A stretch of DNA of 64,000 nucleotides from Diogma glabrata (lineage: Eukaryota > Arthropoda > Insecta > Diptera > Cylindrotomidae), in NCBI GenBank assembly GCA_963693315.1, contig OY856188.1:98740915-98804914 (forward strand). Reading direction: 5' to 3'. This document shows, in pieces, positions 17,991-30,582 of this stretch (its first letter is position 1; each line of letters starts with the position of its first letter). The notes beneath the pieces are model-generated. The model did no database searches and was not told the DNA's origin. It saw only the letters and a list, made by a program, of their open reading frames with translations. The position numbers were made by a program, and so were the translations under genes.

Positions 17991-18599
17991 CAGACCGAAG
18001 TAACGATTATTTAATATTCACCACGGTATTTTTTTCGATTAAACATTTAATTCAAAGATAATAGAATTTACCAATTGCAATTCAGGATTAAATTCTATGA
18101 AATCTTGGTAGTAGCATAAGTATGTAACCAAGTTCAATTAGGCTAATTCAATTGCGCAAGTGTTCTTAACTCCAACACTAGCTCCAGGGTTATGTCTGAC
18201 TGTTCTTCAACTATATACAAAAGGTTACGTTTATCATTTCAAATTCATCAAAATTAAACAAATAACTTCAATTAGGAATATTTAAAGGCATGTAATTTAA
18301 AATTTGTTAATATAATATTTTAGCAACAATGTTTTAAGTCCTTAAAATCTGAAATTTTCTATTTCTTGGTTTTGATTTCTAAAAGGTGTATTTATTTTGA
18401 AATTTGGAAGAATTTCTTGACCAAATAGAAATAGTTTGCCACGCTTGCTATATTATTAAATGTGCTAGGTCAGGCACGCGTGCAATGTATTTGTGATCAC
18501 TGTGCTAGGCTAAATAAATCAAAAAAATGTTTGTAATTATTTGATGAAAAAGAGAAGGCAGTCTTGAGAACTGCTTACAGAAGTGAAATAGCTATGTTT
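17991..18599. other. AT-rich spacer
   Basis: Nothing supported. A GC-richer patch near 18460-18510 (GTGCTAGGTCAGGCACGC) has no assigned role. Confidence 0.4.
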
Positions 18600-18981
18600 T
18601 TACCGTCTAAATACAACAAAATCATTACTTACTTTACCACACTTACACACTGTTGTTAAGTAGAGAAAAACATTAAAATTCAGTAAAACAGAAAAAAAAA
18701 ATATGAATCAAGAGAACGAGAGTAAAATTATTTATAATATATTGTCATTAATTTCAAAAATACTTAGGTTATTCGTACCATCAATTGCGTTTTCTTTATT
18801 AAAAAGTATAAAGAAAAACACATAAATCAAATATGATAAAAACCATTTTTTTTATTTTCCTTAAAAATACAACAAAATCTTTACTTACTATACCACACTG
18901 TTATAAATAAAAAAAATGAAATTCAATAAAAAGAAAAAAAAAAGACAAATTATAAATCAAGGAAATGAGAATAAGAAATAA
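18600..18981 (+). repeat. ~255 bp direct duplication flanking the TIR element
   Basis: TACAACAAAATCATTACTTA ... TACCACACT at about 18612 recurs at about 18867 (one base different), followed in both by AATTCAATAAAA-like sequence and an A run. The second copy runs into the left end of the TIR element. Confidence 0.55.
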
Positions 18982-19975
18982 CCCAACAAACACTGTGGCG
19001 GCCCAATGCTAGCACAATGCATTCACGCGCGTCAAGACATGTTGTCACTTGGACGTCCAAGTGCATCCTCATATTGCTATTATAGTGCCATCATAGCGTG
19101 ACGGCAGATGTGGTGGCAAAATGTACGCATTTGCTATTTATTTTGTGGCCATTATGACACTATGCGAAATGCATAACGTGTTTCACTTCGTTTTTTATTA
19201 TTAATGTTGCTATAGTAATAATAAAAAACTAATTTTATTTAATGATGATGATAAGAATAATAAATTTAAATCTTTAAATGACTGGCTTCATTTAACTTTT
19301 TATAAGATATAATATGACTTTCGTAATAATAAATTGATAATTTTCATTTTATTTTCATCTAAAATTATGTGTGAAAGAAATTATTTTGTGAAAGTAATGA
19401 AAAAATACATAAAAAACAAACGAGCTCTTTAAATAATTAGTTTTAGTGATTCAAAAAAATTACTATATTTATTTAATATTTTTTTGTTTGTCATTTCTCA
19501 TGTCGGTTTACTGATATTTAAATATATTTTTGTATAATATTAAGAAAATTGTGAAAAATTAATATTATTTTTCATATTTAAGCCAGATATTTAAATTTTA
19601 TGAATTGTGATTTTTTTTTCATTTAAATTGTATCGTTTTAAAAATGGCGAAAAAATGGACGCCGAAATAACAAATGCAATCACACACATACATTTTCATT
19701 TTACAACTTTGAAATCCGTCCCCAATCTTCATTTGTCGCAATGACGTTACCAAAAATCCCCACACATACACTGTGGCGGCACAATGTTAGCACAATGTGG
19801 TCACGTGCGTCATGGCATGTTCTCACTTGGACGTCGAAGTGCATCCGAAAGTGGTAGTGCCGTCATTTTGTAACGACACGGAGTGGCCAAAAATGCACGC
19901 ACAACGTGCGCAAAGATACGGCATGAAGTGTTAGCACGCCATGGCAATTCCATGACACACGCGGTGTTTGTTGGG
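18982..19975. mobile_element. Non-autonomous DNA transposon, TIR CCCAACAAACAC, ~1 kb
   Basis: The left end is CCCAACAAACAC (18982-18993) and the right end is its inverse GTGTTTGTTGGG (19964-19975). The flanks AAGAAATAA (18973-18981) and AAGAAAATAA (19976-19985) look like a 9-bp target duplication with one extra A. Both ends carry GC-rich subterminal blocks. Two direct copies of a ~75-bp segment begin CACTGTGGCGGC (18991 and 19770). Each contains CACTTGGACGTCCAAGTG or a close variant. The middle (about 19150-19740) is AT-rich and has no transposase. An 8-9 bp duplication would fit a hAT, P or MULE-type transposase, but the terminus alone does not decide which. Confidence 0.75.
19046..19063. 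repeat. Perfect 18-bp palindrome in the left subterminal block
   Basis: CACTTGGACGTCCAAGTG is its own reverse complement. The right-hand counterpart at 19824-19841 has one change (CGAAGTG for CCAAGTG). It may be a transposase or host-factor binding site; that is inference. Confidence 0.8.
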
Positions 19976-19985
19976 AAGAAAATAA

Positions 19986-20498
19986 CAAATGATTACAATT
20001 TATCTTACTCTCTTTTAATATTTATTTTATATTTAATATTTATTTAGCGTAATGATGACTCGAATATATAAATTTTCCGCATACCAAATCGCACAACGCG
20101 CCTAAAGAAGTTTTCTCTTCAAAAGATTGGTAACGAAACAAATCGGTCTACTATTGATGCAATTGTTTAGTATTGGTGAAAGCATGAAATAAACTAACTG
20201 GTTGGTAAAGTATATCATAAGGGTAGAAAGAAACATACTTGCATAAGTATGATAGTTTGGTAAGTAAGTATGTGTTAATTTTAGAAGTACTACTGCTCTG
20301 TGATGTGATCGCCCTAAGTATTTAATTTGCATTTAATTAATGTGAAGTGTTAATTGACTACATTAAATAAATGAGCTTGCCTACTTATTCCAAACTTGAC
20401 AAACGAGACAATATTTCTAAAACTGGAGGTTACCACTATCCTCAATATAAAAGTAGACCTACTTCTCTACCATTAACAGTGAGTAATCCATTCGTAAG
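19986..20498. other. AT-rich spacer with a short unassigned open frame
   Basis: An open frame at 20371-20571 (66 codons) spans the hairpin described next. It has no recognised motif and is probably chance. Confidence 0.4.
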
Positions 20499-20533
20499 GA
20501 GGACTGGTCTAAATGTCTTTCAGACCAGTCCTC
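20499..20533. repeat. 12-bp perfect inverted repeat (hairpin)
   Basis: GAGGACTGGTCT (20499-20510) and AGACCAGTCCTC (20522-20533) are exact inverses with an 11-base loop. TAATCCATTCG occurs just outside on both sides as a direct repeat (about 20484 and 20557). It may be the centre of a small palindromic element; nothing indicates transcription termination. Confidence 0.7.
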
Positions 20534-21631
20534 GTTTGCTAGAATTACTATTCTATAATCCATTCGGATGATAGTTAGAGACATTTTGTCATCTGCTTAC
20601 ATACAAAAACAACTAGGTGTTCATCGAGATTTCTTCATGGCATTGATTACTTTATTTACAGTTCTTAGCTATTTTCAGGAAATTAAGCCTTTTTGGGACA
20701 TTGACTTAAGGGCATTGAAATAATGTATAAATTCAATAAAATCAACGTCTGTAATTCATCTGCAAGATGCACAATCTTTTGATTCTCCGTAATCGTCAGT
20801 CGTTCTCCAATTCTTTGGATTTCAAATTTCTTTATATTTTGCAGTATTTTTATTGCTAATAATGCCGACGCTTCCTTCACTTGCGTTAAATTACACTTCT
20901 TTAACAAATCAATAACTTCTCCAGTGAAATAAACTAATTTTCACAAAAGTTTTAATCAATTTTTTAACATCCAAAATAATTCTCACTATTGATATATAGA
21001 AGTCCTCATTAACCCACTTCATTCTGTGATGCTCTTAATAGATTCACATTTTTTATAGAACCCTTTTTTGTTTCTTACACTAGCCCTTTGAAAATACAAC
21101 GTGAGCCTAATCAGTTTAAAATCATGCTCAGAATGTCAGCATAGCTGACGAAAGTGATGGAAATAAAACTCGAAAAAATTAGAGTCAGAAAGTATGATTT
21201 TTTTTAATTTAAAAATTAAAACTAATCAGCTTTTGCATTGTCTAGTCTAGTTTTCATCAGATCGTGTGGCATAAAAGAGGTTGCATAGTCTTGAGGTATG
21301 AGTTCTCAACAGCTTGTGCCAACTAGCCTGATACACAGATAGAAATCTAGGTTTTTTTACGCTTAATAGGGTATATTCCATGCTTAAATTACGTTGATTT
21401 TCAACCGTGAATAAGCCAGGTGTATTATATACTACTATAAGGAATGCTTACTCAAAAAATCACTAAGGAGCTTATTATGCATATTATTCATTGAATTTTA
21501 TAAATATAGGGTACGTAGCATGACTAATTAGGAACAGAGAAATAAGTTTGTTGAAAAAATATTGTATACTTATTATTTTACAACATTTAAAATTATTTGG
21601 TATTAGCCAACACACAACTTTTTTTAAAACT
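20534..21631. other. No gene recognised
   Basis: Mixed AT-rich sequence. A minus-strand open frame at 20683-20907 (74 codons, Lys/Leu/Ile-rich, helical character) has no known motif. It ends at a TTTTTGGGACATTGACTTAAG context. I would not call it a gene. Confidence 0.35.
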
Positions 21632-21665
21632 CAACGTTTCGAATACAATTCGTATTCATCATCAG
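21632..21665 (-). ncRNA. Hammerhead-ribozyme-like core (CTGATGA ... GAAAC)
   Basis: On the minus strand: CTGATGA, one T, a 6-bp stem GAATAC/GTATTC with a 5-base loop, then GAAAC and GTTGAG. CUGANGA and GAAA are the conserved boxes that flank stem II of the hammerhead ribozyme, which is known from Penelope-like elements. One extra U sits between the box and the stem. I could not find a good stem I partner for the upstream TTATCCTT or a clear UH cleavage site. It is therefore at best a degenerate or partial ribozyme, or a look-alike. Confidence 0.35.
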
Positions 21666-21967
21666 AAGGATAACTAAAAAGTAAATGAACATAAAATTTA
21701 AATTCATTTTTCATTTGTTTGTAACTAGTAATCACAGCTTCGTTGCTTCCAATATTTTATGCCAGGGTTTTATATTCCATAACTAAATATTCATAAAAAT
21801 TTATGCCTCAAAATTATGGATATTGCAACAATATTATAAAAAGTGCTTATCAGGAATAAACATTTATAATTATCTTATAAAAAACTTATGACCTGCAATC
21901 ATAGCTTTATTTTTATCCATGTAAAGGTCAAGTTAACAACGTAATATAAAACCAGAACCTCCGATAT
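21666..21967. other. AT-rich spacer
   Basis: Nothing supported; no Penelope reverse transcriptase is visible next to the ribozyme-like motif. Confidence 0.4.
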
Positions 21968-22615
21968 TTTTTTTTTTTTTTTTTAATAAAATGTGATGTG
22001 TAGTAGGCATTACAATATGTGTCACAACAACACATAAAAACCTTTTAAGACCAAGGTCCCACAACAACATGCGTTCTAAGGATGTTAATGGACGCAAATC
22101 TGTTTTTTTTTTGTTTTTTTTTTAATATTTTTTTGTTAAGTAATGGATAACTAAACCATAAATCCTATCACATATAAAATATGACATAAGCCAATATTTC
22201 GTGATAGGATAGGGAAAATAAAAATAAAATAAGAGATAAAAAGCAAATTTGTTTTAAAAATTTGCAGGAACAAAACTAAAATTGGTTTGCCAATAGTCCA
22301 GCTAATGGCATAATCCTTGATTATGGGACGCAGTATATTTTTCAATGATTAAAGCTCAGATATATAGTTATATGAAGGCTCGTTTCTTCTAGCAAGCTAC
22401 AGCGTTCCAGCATCAAGGAATATTCATTAGCTAAGATTGAGAGTGCTACCGTTGACTGAATACAGTTCATCCGCCAGCACCCCTAAGATATCACCTTGGC
22501 TAGTGATATCTCACTGCTATTGCCAGTGGTATGCAATATCTCACGTTAACTCATATGCCAATAGCAGGGACTGGAGTACGCGGGGTTGTCACACCCGTGG
22601 ATCAAAAAATAGAAA
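21968..22615 (-). repeat. Unnamed dispersed repeat family, copy C (inverted)
   Basis: Full-length copy in the opposite orientation. It starts at the T run plus AATAAAATGTG (the A-rich end of the family) and finishes at GTCACACCCGTGGATCAAAA. It contains TTTCTTCTAGCAAGC and the GATATCTCACTGCTATTGCC hairpin block. The best matches are to copies A and B. Confidence 0.8.
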
Positions 22616-24109
22616 AAAATTAACAAATTAATAAAACTTATCCCTCCATACGTAAAACTGCACTCTCTGCACTCTCGTTCCTCCGTTACCAAACTTCTAT
22701 GGTCAACATAGTCTATCTACTAATAATTTCGGTAGACGCAGACCCTTAATGGAATTGCCTCTACTAGAACATCAATGTACATATGATCATTTATATATAC
22801 TATCGTAGACAATTTCCAGCTGCTTTTAAGTCCTACAAATGAAATCTATAACACAAAGTGATGTCCGTGATTTTGATGCTGTCGGACGGTTTCAAAGGTG
22901 TGCTCTTCACCTTTCATTTGAATCGAAGGACACGGCGTTCGCACATGTGCGTATGTTGATAACCAAATGGTTAGTCATAATAATGCCAACTCTGGGTATC
23001 GGCTTCACACCCTGTTCAGAGCCAAAAATTATTTTCAAGTTTCCTTAAAAACCTTCAATAACCCCTGCACACCTCGTTCTGGAAGAACATCTCAATCAAT
23101 AAAACTGAATGGGTTTATAGAATTCCAATTGTGAGAAAACTTATGAACAGCTCCAAACAAGGTGGACATAATACCAGTTTATGACAAACACAACCTTTTA
23201 AAAAAGGCACTGTTGTGTTTAAAAATGATATACCCCTGGAAGTGCGTTTAGTTAAAAAATAAAAACAAACAGAAAACATTCCGCGATTTATTAATTCGTG
23301 TTTATAAACTCTATTCTTATTCACAAAATTAAAATTTATAAAACGACAAAATATCTCATTAAAATTCTGTTTGGGCTTTTTGCTTATATGTACTACAATT
23401 TTTTGTTTGTCTGGTTATTTTTTATTTAAAATAAATTGCTAATAGTAACGTTTACCATAATAATTTAATATATTATGTCATCGAATGTATTTATCTTAAA
23501 AATTATTATAAATTTATCATATATCGATGCTTGTGACCATCGAATTAAGAGTTCGATCGTAATAAATTGTTATAACTTTTCATTTTATCAAGTTCAATAA
23601 CATTTTATCTATAACTAGATAATTATTTCATGATTATTTTTCTTAATTGAAAGTATTTTCTAACAACAACTAACGTGAACTAGTAAAAGTACTTAACATG
23701 AAGTAGAGTAGTTGAGTAGTTTTATTTCATTTCAAGAGGAAGTATTACCTAAAATGAAAAAAAAAAATAAAATTTATTAGTTATATTTTGATAAATAGAA
23801 AATTAAATATTAATAAATTGTTTATGGTATAAAAAATTGTGCTCGTGCCGATGAGGTCAGATAATACAATTATGGGTAATATTAAATAACGGCTTCTAAT
23901 GGTACGTGCAGAATAAATTTTCAAGTTTTAATTCGGTAATAACTATCGTATTTATAGAACTAAAGCGCCAGTTGTTTGCAGTTTATGAAAACAGCAGAAC
24001 GTTTGAAAGCATATCTTCTATATGGTACACAAGGTAGAAGGTTTACTCTACTTCTTCAAAACAAATTTCTTGGGTCATTTGTATCAAATATCATAAAATT
24101 TTTTAGTTG
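22616..24109. other. No gene recognised
   Basis: Open frames at 22839-23048 (+) and 23115-23324 (-) lie in slightly GC-richer DNA but show no family motif. The part from about 23330 on is strongly AT-rich. Confidence 0.4.
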
Positions 24110-24365
24110 AGATTGATAACGCTCGCTGTATAACAAAGTTTATCGTTCCGGTCTGAAAAACGGTCTTTTCAAGTTTTGCCCCTATTTTGCGATGTTTCTC
24201 GACTTTTTAGGTCAAAAGGCGTCTTAAAGCATAAAAAATGCATACCGGCGGATAAGATAACAAAAATGCTGAGCCGATTTAATTTTTTTTTTTAAATTTG
24301 TTAGCAACGGGGAGGGAAAACTCGAAACATAGGCTTTGTAGTTTCACATAATTGTGGAAGCTTTT
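24110..24365 (-). repeat. Partial copy of the distal end of the large repeat (inverted)
   Basis: GGTCTGAAAAACGGTC, CGATGTTTCTCGACTTTTTA and GCTGAGCCGATTTAAT resemble the inverse of 17760-17990, which contains TTTCTCGACGTTTTAGG and CGCTGAGCGGATTTG when read on the minus strand. The copy is diverged, and the GC-rich GGCCGGCC core is not kept. Confidence 0.45.
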
Positions 24366-25463
24366 AATTTTATTTTAGTTGTATATTTTTTTTTTGTTAT
24401 TTAATAAAATTTAGTATTTAAGTTAGATGATGCCATAGATGATTTTGCTCAAAAGAAAAGTAAAAACAATTGCATCATATCAGTGTCTGCCCAATACTTT
24501 CCTTTAACCGAGCCTGGTGTCTCAATATCTCTATATTATACATGCTGAAGTTTTGCAAAGATATGAACTTTAATAAAAAAGCTCTCAGATTTTTAAGCGT
24601 ACTAAAGATCATCATTTAAGTGGTCAGTTTCTTTGAATCAATTATTTTCTTTGATTAGTATAGTAACAGTTCTACACGTTCCAATAAGTTTAATCCATAG
24701 AAATTAATTTCATAACCGCTTACGTGGACGATTATCGTACTGTAAATAGCAAAACTAAAAACTCATGAAATGCATCCACGTTTTGTTGTTATTCATATAT
24801 TCTTAGTAAAAATTGAAAAAAAAATCGTATTTTTTATAGCTATAACATAAATAAAAAATTCTATGAATATAACAATCAATCTAATCAAACGATTTTTTGA
24901 CGTACAATTTAAATAAATTGTGTTGTTATGAATACCTAAAAATTTCATAATAATAACAAAACTAAATATTAAATATTAATGTGTGAATGACATAATAATA
25001 TTATCATGATGATATCAGACTAAAATCGAAAAAGTATGAATGGGAGTTAGATCAGAGGAAGAGATTTAAAATATTTTATATCAATGGACTTGTTTAAGTA
25101 ATATTTACCAGCTGTACAGCTGTACAGGTACAGAATGGTGTAGTTAGGACAACCTCACGTATTGTTTATTTGAAAATAAAAAATAGTTCAATAAATTTGA
25201 AATGCTTCTATTTTCAAATTAAAAATTCATGATATAAAGTCAAATTAATTTTTTTTCATCATGGCAATAGTTTTTAACTTTATTCAACTACTGTTATATT
25301 GCATGTAACATTTTACATTTTAAATAAACCTCATTCTGTTGTTCAGAAATTGTTTACATGTAGTTGTCCCAATCACCGTGAAATTGTTTGCAAGTTTAGC
25401 AAGTTTTTCTTTGTTTGAATAATAAACTGCCAACTTTGAGATCAGGTTGTTAATACTTTATTT
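24366..25463. other. AT-rich spacer
   Basis: Nothing supported apart from a small local direct repeat, CAGCTGTACAGCTGTACAGG, near 25110-25129. Confidence 0.4.
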
Positions 25464-25519
25464 TTGCTGCCAGAGTTAGGTTGGTGTAATGAAGAGGGGC
25501 AAGAAAATACTACTTACAC

Positions 25520-25815
25520 AAAAATGCTAAATCATGTCGGCCCCTTAAAACCGGCGGCTTGGGGTGGGCGTCTGTCTTGCATTGAGCTACATATAGCTAC
25601 TCGCTATATAAACAGAACGAATCCATTTCGGTTAATGAAACATTCAAGTTAACACCCTCACCCCGGAAAAAGGTTTTCATTTAAATTACGAACCAGGCCC
25701 TTCCCGGACCACCAGACCTCCTACTACAAAATGCCGCCAACGTGGGGCTCAAACCCACGATCTTGAGATCTAGCCTTGAAATATAAGTGCCGTCAAAAGA
25801 AACTACCGACTAACA
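25520..25815 (-). mobile_element. tRNA-derived SINE
   Basis: On the minus strand, GTTAGTCGGTAGTT (25801-25814) resembles a tRNA D-arm/A box. It is followed by CTAGATCTCAAGATCGTG and the B box GGGTTTGAGCCCC, with ACGTTGGCGGCA closing the tRNA-like head (to about 25725). A GC-rich body follows (GGTCCGGGAAGGGCCTGG, CCGGGGTGAGGGTGTT, GGGGCCGACATGA). A tRNA-like head joined to an unrelated body is the standard SINE plan. GC content is far above the surroundings. I cannot name the family. Confidence 0.6.
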
Positions 25816-25956
25816 ATACCTTATCAATAAACTGAGAACAGATGATCACCCTATAATTAAAAATAAAGTAGGAATCACTCTTCTTTCAAAAAATAAATAA
25901 CAAAATTAAATTTCTAACACCAAATGTTAAATAAAGTGAAGCCGGGTGTAAAGCTT

Positions 25957-26520
25957 TAATGAGTGAGACTTTCAAGTCGCTTGAGATTGGTAAACAAATT
26001 GATCTCCAAATAAATTCTGAAAAGGTCAAACATATAAATGTTTCAAGGGAAATAAAATTTGATGTGCAGTGATGAACGAATTGATGCAGTCGAATCTTTT
26101 AAATATTTGGGATCAAGAATTGACTTAAACGAAGGCATACTTGCAGACGTTATAGCTAACATCGCTACAGGGAATCGAACTTTCCACTCAATTAAAGCTC
26201 TCGTTGGATCACCGTTTGTATTTCGAATAACACCAAATTCAAGTTAAACAAGACTTTGATTATTGTTCTACGAGTCGACTCACAGTCTGCGAGTGAGAAA
26301 TTAACAAAAATGTACGTTAGTACGCCAAGGATTGGACCACCAAGAGGTAGAACGCGGCGACCTAGTGGACGGATATACGGTATCGTCATGGATACAGACG
26401 TAATAAACGACTTTTAAAAAATTGGCTGCCATAGTTATACCGTTGTTGCGAATAACGAAGATTCGAAGAAAGTTATCTCAGCAACGCTCCTACATGGAGT
26501 ATAGACCCGACAAAAGTATG
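25957..26520 (+). pseudogene. RTE-like LINE remnant, C-terminal part
   Basis: The stretch ETFKSLEIGKQIDLQINSEK (25970-26029) is followed by VESFKYLGSRIDLNEG (26087-26134). This matches the region behind the RT catalytic box in RTE-type LINEs, where FKYLGS is a hallmark. After a gap, GPPRGRTRRPSGR and a ~45-codon tail resemble the C-terminal GRPxxRWxD region of the same elements. The palm motifs are missing and stops are present (for example TGA at 26069). It is a broken, internally deleted copy with no function expected. Confidence 0.6.
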
Positions 26521-28780
26521 AAATTGATTTTAATACTCTGTTAAATTTGATATGGACGAAGGAATTAGAAATTCAATAAGATAGAATTAGAAATTCTATT
26601 TTATTTTAAAATTTATTACACACTTATGTTACCTACATGTGAGGTTTACAGCTTACAACATCTAAAGCATTTATCATTAAACCAACTTCGGATTTATTTC
26701 TAAAAATGTTGTATCAAACATAATTATTCATATGTAATATGTTGTCTTTGTTTTTATAGAATGACTTTTTCGTAACACTAAAATAATTAATAAGAATTTT
26801 TCAAAACAACAAATATTGTAGAAATAATTTATCAACAAGAATTTCATCACAATTCAAGTCACCAAATGTTGAAAAGTGTATTTCAGTTATAATGAAAAAT
26901 TAATCTTTATTAATGATAAGTTGACTAAGTATTTCAATTGGGTTTTGGAATTTTACTGTTTTGAGTTTTTCTTGATCAAGAGACTATGGTGAAATTGCAT
27001 CATTGCTCAATTTATAATACGATGGTTAACTAAAAGTGGTAGTTTGTAGTGCCAGGAGTTTAACACAACTTTTATAAATTGCTAATGGTAACCATTGCAA
27101 TATGTTATGTAAGGTTTAATTCTTATAGCAATGTTGTTTTATGTCACTCAGTTGTGTATATCTTGCCGAGTTAATGGCTTTAGAATCGCTTAAAAAACTT
27201 TTACCCTATATTGTATTATTTTTTCTCTTAATAAATTTATTTACTTCTTATCTTTCCTACTTCTAAAAATAGTAAAACATAATCCATTCAAAATTTAGAA
27301 AACATTTTTATTTTGTTTTAAAAGAAAATGCAAATATTTACATTGGAAAGTAAACTCTTTGATATTTCCTTGAAAATAATCTAAGATACAATATTATGTA
27401 GAGTACAATGTACGAACATTCACCTTACCTGCCATACACCTGGCATAAAATTTAGTATAACTTCGAAAACGAGTCTAAAATATATTTGAATAAAGTAGGT
27501 CATTACGGAAATAAAAAAAAAAGATTTTGTGATAATTTATTCGAACTAACGTTTTCGAGGATGAGCTTCTATTTTATTCTGATTTCTTTTTTAATTTCTT
27601 ATCTTATGAAAATATAAACAAAACTTCTCATAGTTTTTCTACGAAAACAAATAGTTTTTCGTGCTTAAAAATTTATCAAAAATTTAATAATAATTTATAA
27701 ATTGAATAAATGTTTAAAACAAAAAAATAATTCTTTGTCATATTAATTATTGTATAGTTTAACCTTTTATGTAATTAATAATAATAATATGAGAGTTAAA
27801 ATATTTCAAAGCTATCATAAATAAAAATAGACTTAAAAATAGCTTAGTTCCGGATTAAATAAAATTATTATTTTATTATTAAATAATTATGAAGATTAAA
27901 CGTTTTTAAGTTTTTTAATTGAAATTGTGTGGTCTTGTTATAATTATGCGTTTTATTTTGACAGTTATGTCAGGAATTATTAACGCGTATTGAAATTAAT
28001 GTTTTTTTTACTCTAGATGAACAATGATGGTAATATTCTTGTTTTAATTTAATTGTTTTTTAATTATGTTTTTATCAAACCTTTGGTTTTAAGTTGTAAA
28101 AAAACTAAACTTTATCGACTGACTGCCGCTACATCACATCGATAAGTATCAGTATATTCTATGATATAGGAAATATAGTTTCAGGTTACCATTTTAGGTT
28201 ACCTATAAGTCGATATAGGTTCGTAAAGGAGAATTCAGGACTACCCTGCAAACGGTGTGGTCAGGAGTTGCCTGTTAGCATGGAAATCTATAAACAAACA
28301 AAAAATTTAAAGTATGTGCGAATATCTCTCTAGGTTTCACCTTAAATTTGACTTTTTCAATACAAAATAGAACATATAATTTTAAAATACAAAAAAATGT
28401 TGTAAAATTGGTAAATTATCAACTTTTTAGATTATAAATTCTGTGCAATATTAATATTTTAGAATTTTAGCACAGTTGATGTGAAAAATCTTAAGCTCGC
28501 TATCTGGTTGTTTAGTTAGGGAATACACTTATGCATACAAGCATGTTCGGTAAAACCTACTCAATCAGTATCCATATTTGAAAACATACACTGGCATTGG
28601 TCATTATATATAGTTTTAAAGCAGGTGTCCCATTTAAACTTGCGGAGATTTAACATTTGCTAATTAAAATATCTAGCCAAAATTATCAAAATTATTACAA
28701 ACAAGTAATAAATTATAGTCTAAATCAGCGTAACCAAGCTTTTTTTTATATTTACGCTCATATCATAATTTTTAGAATTT
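26521..28780. other. AT-rich spacer
   Basis: No gene, RNA or transposon end that I can support. Long T- and A-rich tracts dominate. Confidence 0.45.
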
Positions 28781-29760
28781 GATCCTGATTTGATACTGGT
28801 GAAATTGGGGGTTACTTTAATGTGATGATTCAAACCAAGGCCAAGGATTATAAAATCAGTATTGGTTTTACTAGAAGATGTCCACAGATTACAGTCTTAT
28901 CACCTCTCATGTAAGGTTTAGTCATATTTGATAGCTAGGACCAAAAATTTTGCGTAATAACTTCCGTAGTAACGTTGCCGGCTGATATAATGATTGCGGC
29001 CAGAGATTACTTTAAAGAAACACTCTTGGGATGGCATAGAGAGGTCTGAGATACACGTAATGTAGATCTGTGGGACAAATACATAACCTTAGTAAAGAGT
29101 ACAAGAGTAATCCGTTTACCAAGAAACTTAAGCTTAATATGAGTGCCAATCATCATAGCAATTTTAAGCACACAATATTTTTACGTTATCATAAATATTA
29201 GGCTCATGTGGAGTAACTACGGGCCTATGGCTCACATTTTACACGCACCGCAAGATTTTTTTTATACCAAAGAAACTCAAGCGAATTTAACTAAAATCAT
29301 TTACATGTGAAGAAGGTTCTGAGTAAGACCACTTAATCTGTAATGATATTCATAAACGTTGCGGTGCATGTAAAACATTAGGTTAAACATAAGGTCAACT
29401 ATCCTAAGATGGCTGTTTTTCATAAAAGTGAGGCATCACGCAGGGGTCAGCAGAGTGTTCTACAGTAGAGAAAAAATAGAGAAGAGGCTCGATAGATAAC
29501 TGAGTTCTCTTACATGAATTAGAGATAAAATGTAAGCTGTAAGGACATATCCTAATGTATATTGGAGATGCTTTTAAAAGTAACCCTACCTTTGTTTCAT
29601 GTCAATTGAGCATAGTTATACAAGAATCCTAAGGTTTATTTTTGAAGAGAAGGCTCATTTGGCGAAACCAAACATCTGTCACAACATTGGAGTAAAAATA
29701 ACTTGAGGAACAAAAATACGGAATGGTTCAGGCGAAAATACGCCTCGATGTTGAGCAAAA
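28781..29760 (+). pseudogene. Heavily decayed LINE remnant
   Basis: GFTRRCPQITVLSPLM (about 28860-28910) resembles the RT block RGCPQGGVLSPLLW of I/R1/LOA-type LINEs and is immediately followed by a stop. Downstream, moderately GC-rich sequence to about 29760 has fragmentary frames (for example LWDKYITLVKSTRVIRLP) but no further motif that I can place. The assignment rests on one short block. Confidence 0.4.
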
Positions 29761-30582
29761 AAACCATAGAGGAGAAGAGGATCCACTAATTAGCATATGA
29801 GCAAAAGTTTAATCATTAATCGCATATACCATTACACCCAAACTAGTCGAAAACTGAGTACGAAAGCTTTTTCAGCTTTGAAATAGTAATTGTAGCAGTG
29901 TGCTTAGTACCTGATCATACAGATAATGAAAAAGTCGATAGACCAGAAAGGCGCATCTGAAATAACAACTTTCATATGTTTGGAAACCTTTTGTGAACTA
30001 AGAAAAAGGTTTTTCCTCATAAAGGTAAGAGACCAGAGTAAAAATAGAACATTCTGAGGTACGAAAAAAAAAATCACGTCCAAAGAATTAGTTATGGTGT
30101 CGTAGGAACGATCAAAAATATATTCACGATTGAATAGGATCATCTTTAGAATACTGTGTAATATTTCGAGTACACATAAATGAACCAAAAATAAATCTGA
30201 ACAAAATTATGCCATGAAACATTATGGATTTTATAAAAATAAACACACCAAAACTGGAAAGATTAAGAACAGACTGGATTTCTTATAAGAAAACGTATTT
30301 TTTAAATATTAGCAATTTTTTATTTAGAAATAATTATAATAAATTATAAATAAAATTTAATATAAAAGTTAAAGAGACCATGCCAATTAGGGTTGTATTA
30401 TAAATTAAGTTTCCTTAGGAAATTTATGAACGTTAATTTTAAAGTTCTGGCACAAAAATTTTCGGCGAAAACCAACGCATTCTAAGATGAGGATGACTCT
30501 GTTGAAATCACGCGGAAAAATAGTGGTTCTACACATTGTCATTCGAACCGTAAAACGATGGGCCGCTTTGATTGCCCTAGTG
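29761..30582. other. No gene recognised
   Basis: A minus-strand open frame at 29904-30188 (94 codons) shows no known motif; it is rich in Phe, Leu and Ile. Confidence 0.4.

Noticed and set aside
25725..25815. Functional tRNA gene
   Set aside because: The B box is good, but the acceptor and anticodon stems are not convincing and a SINE-like body follows.
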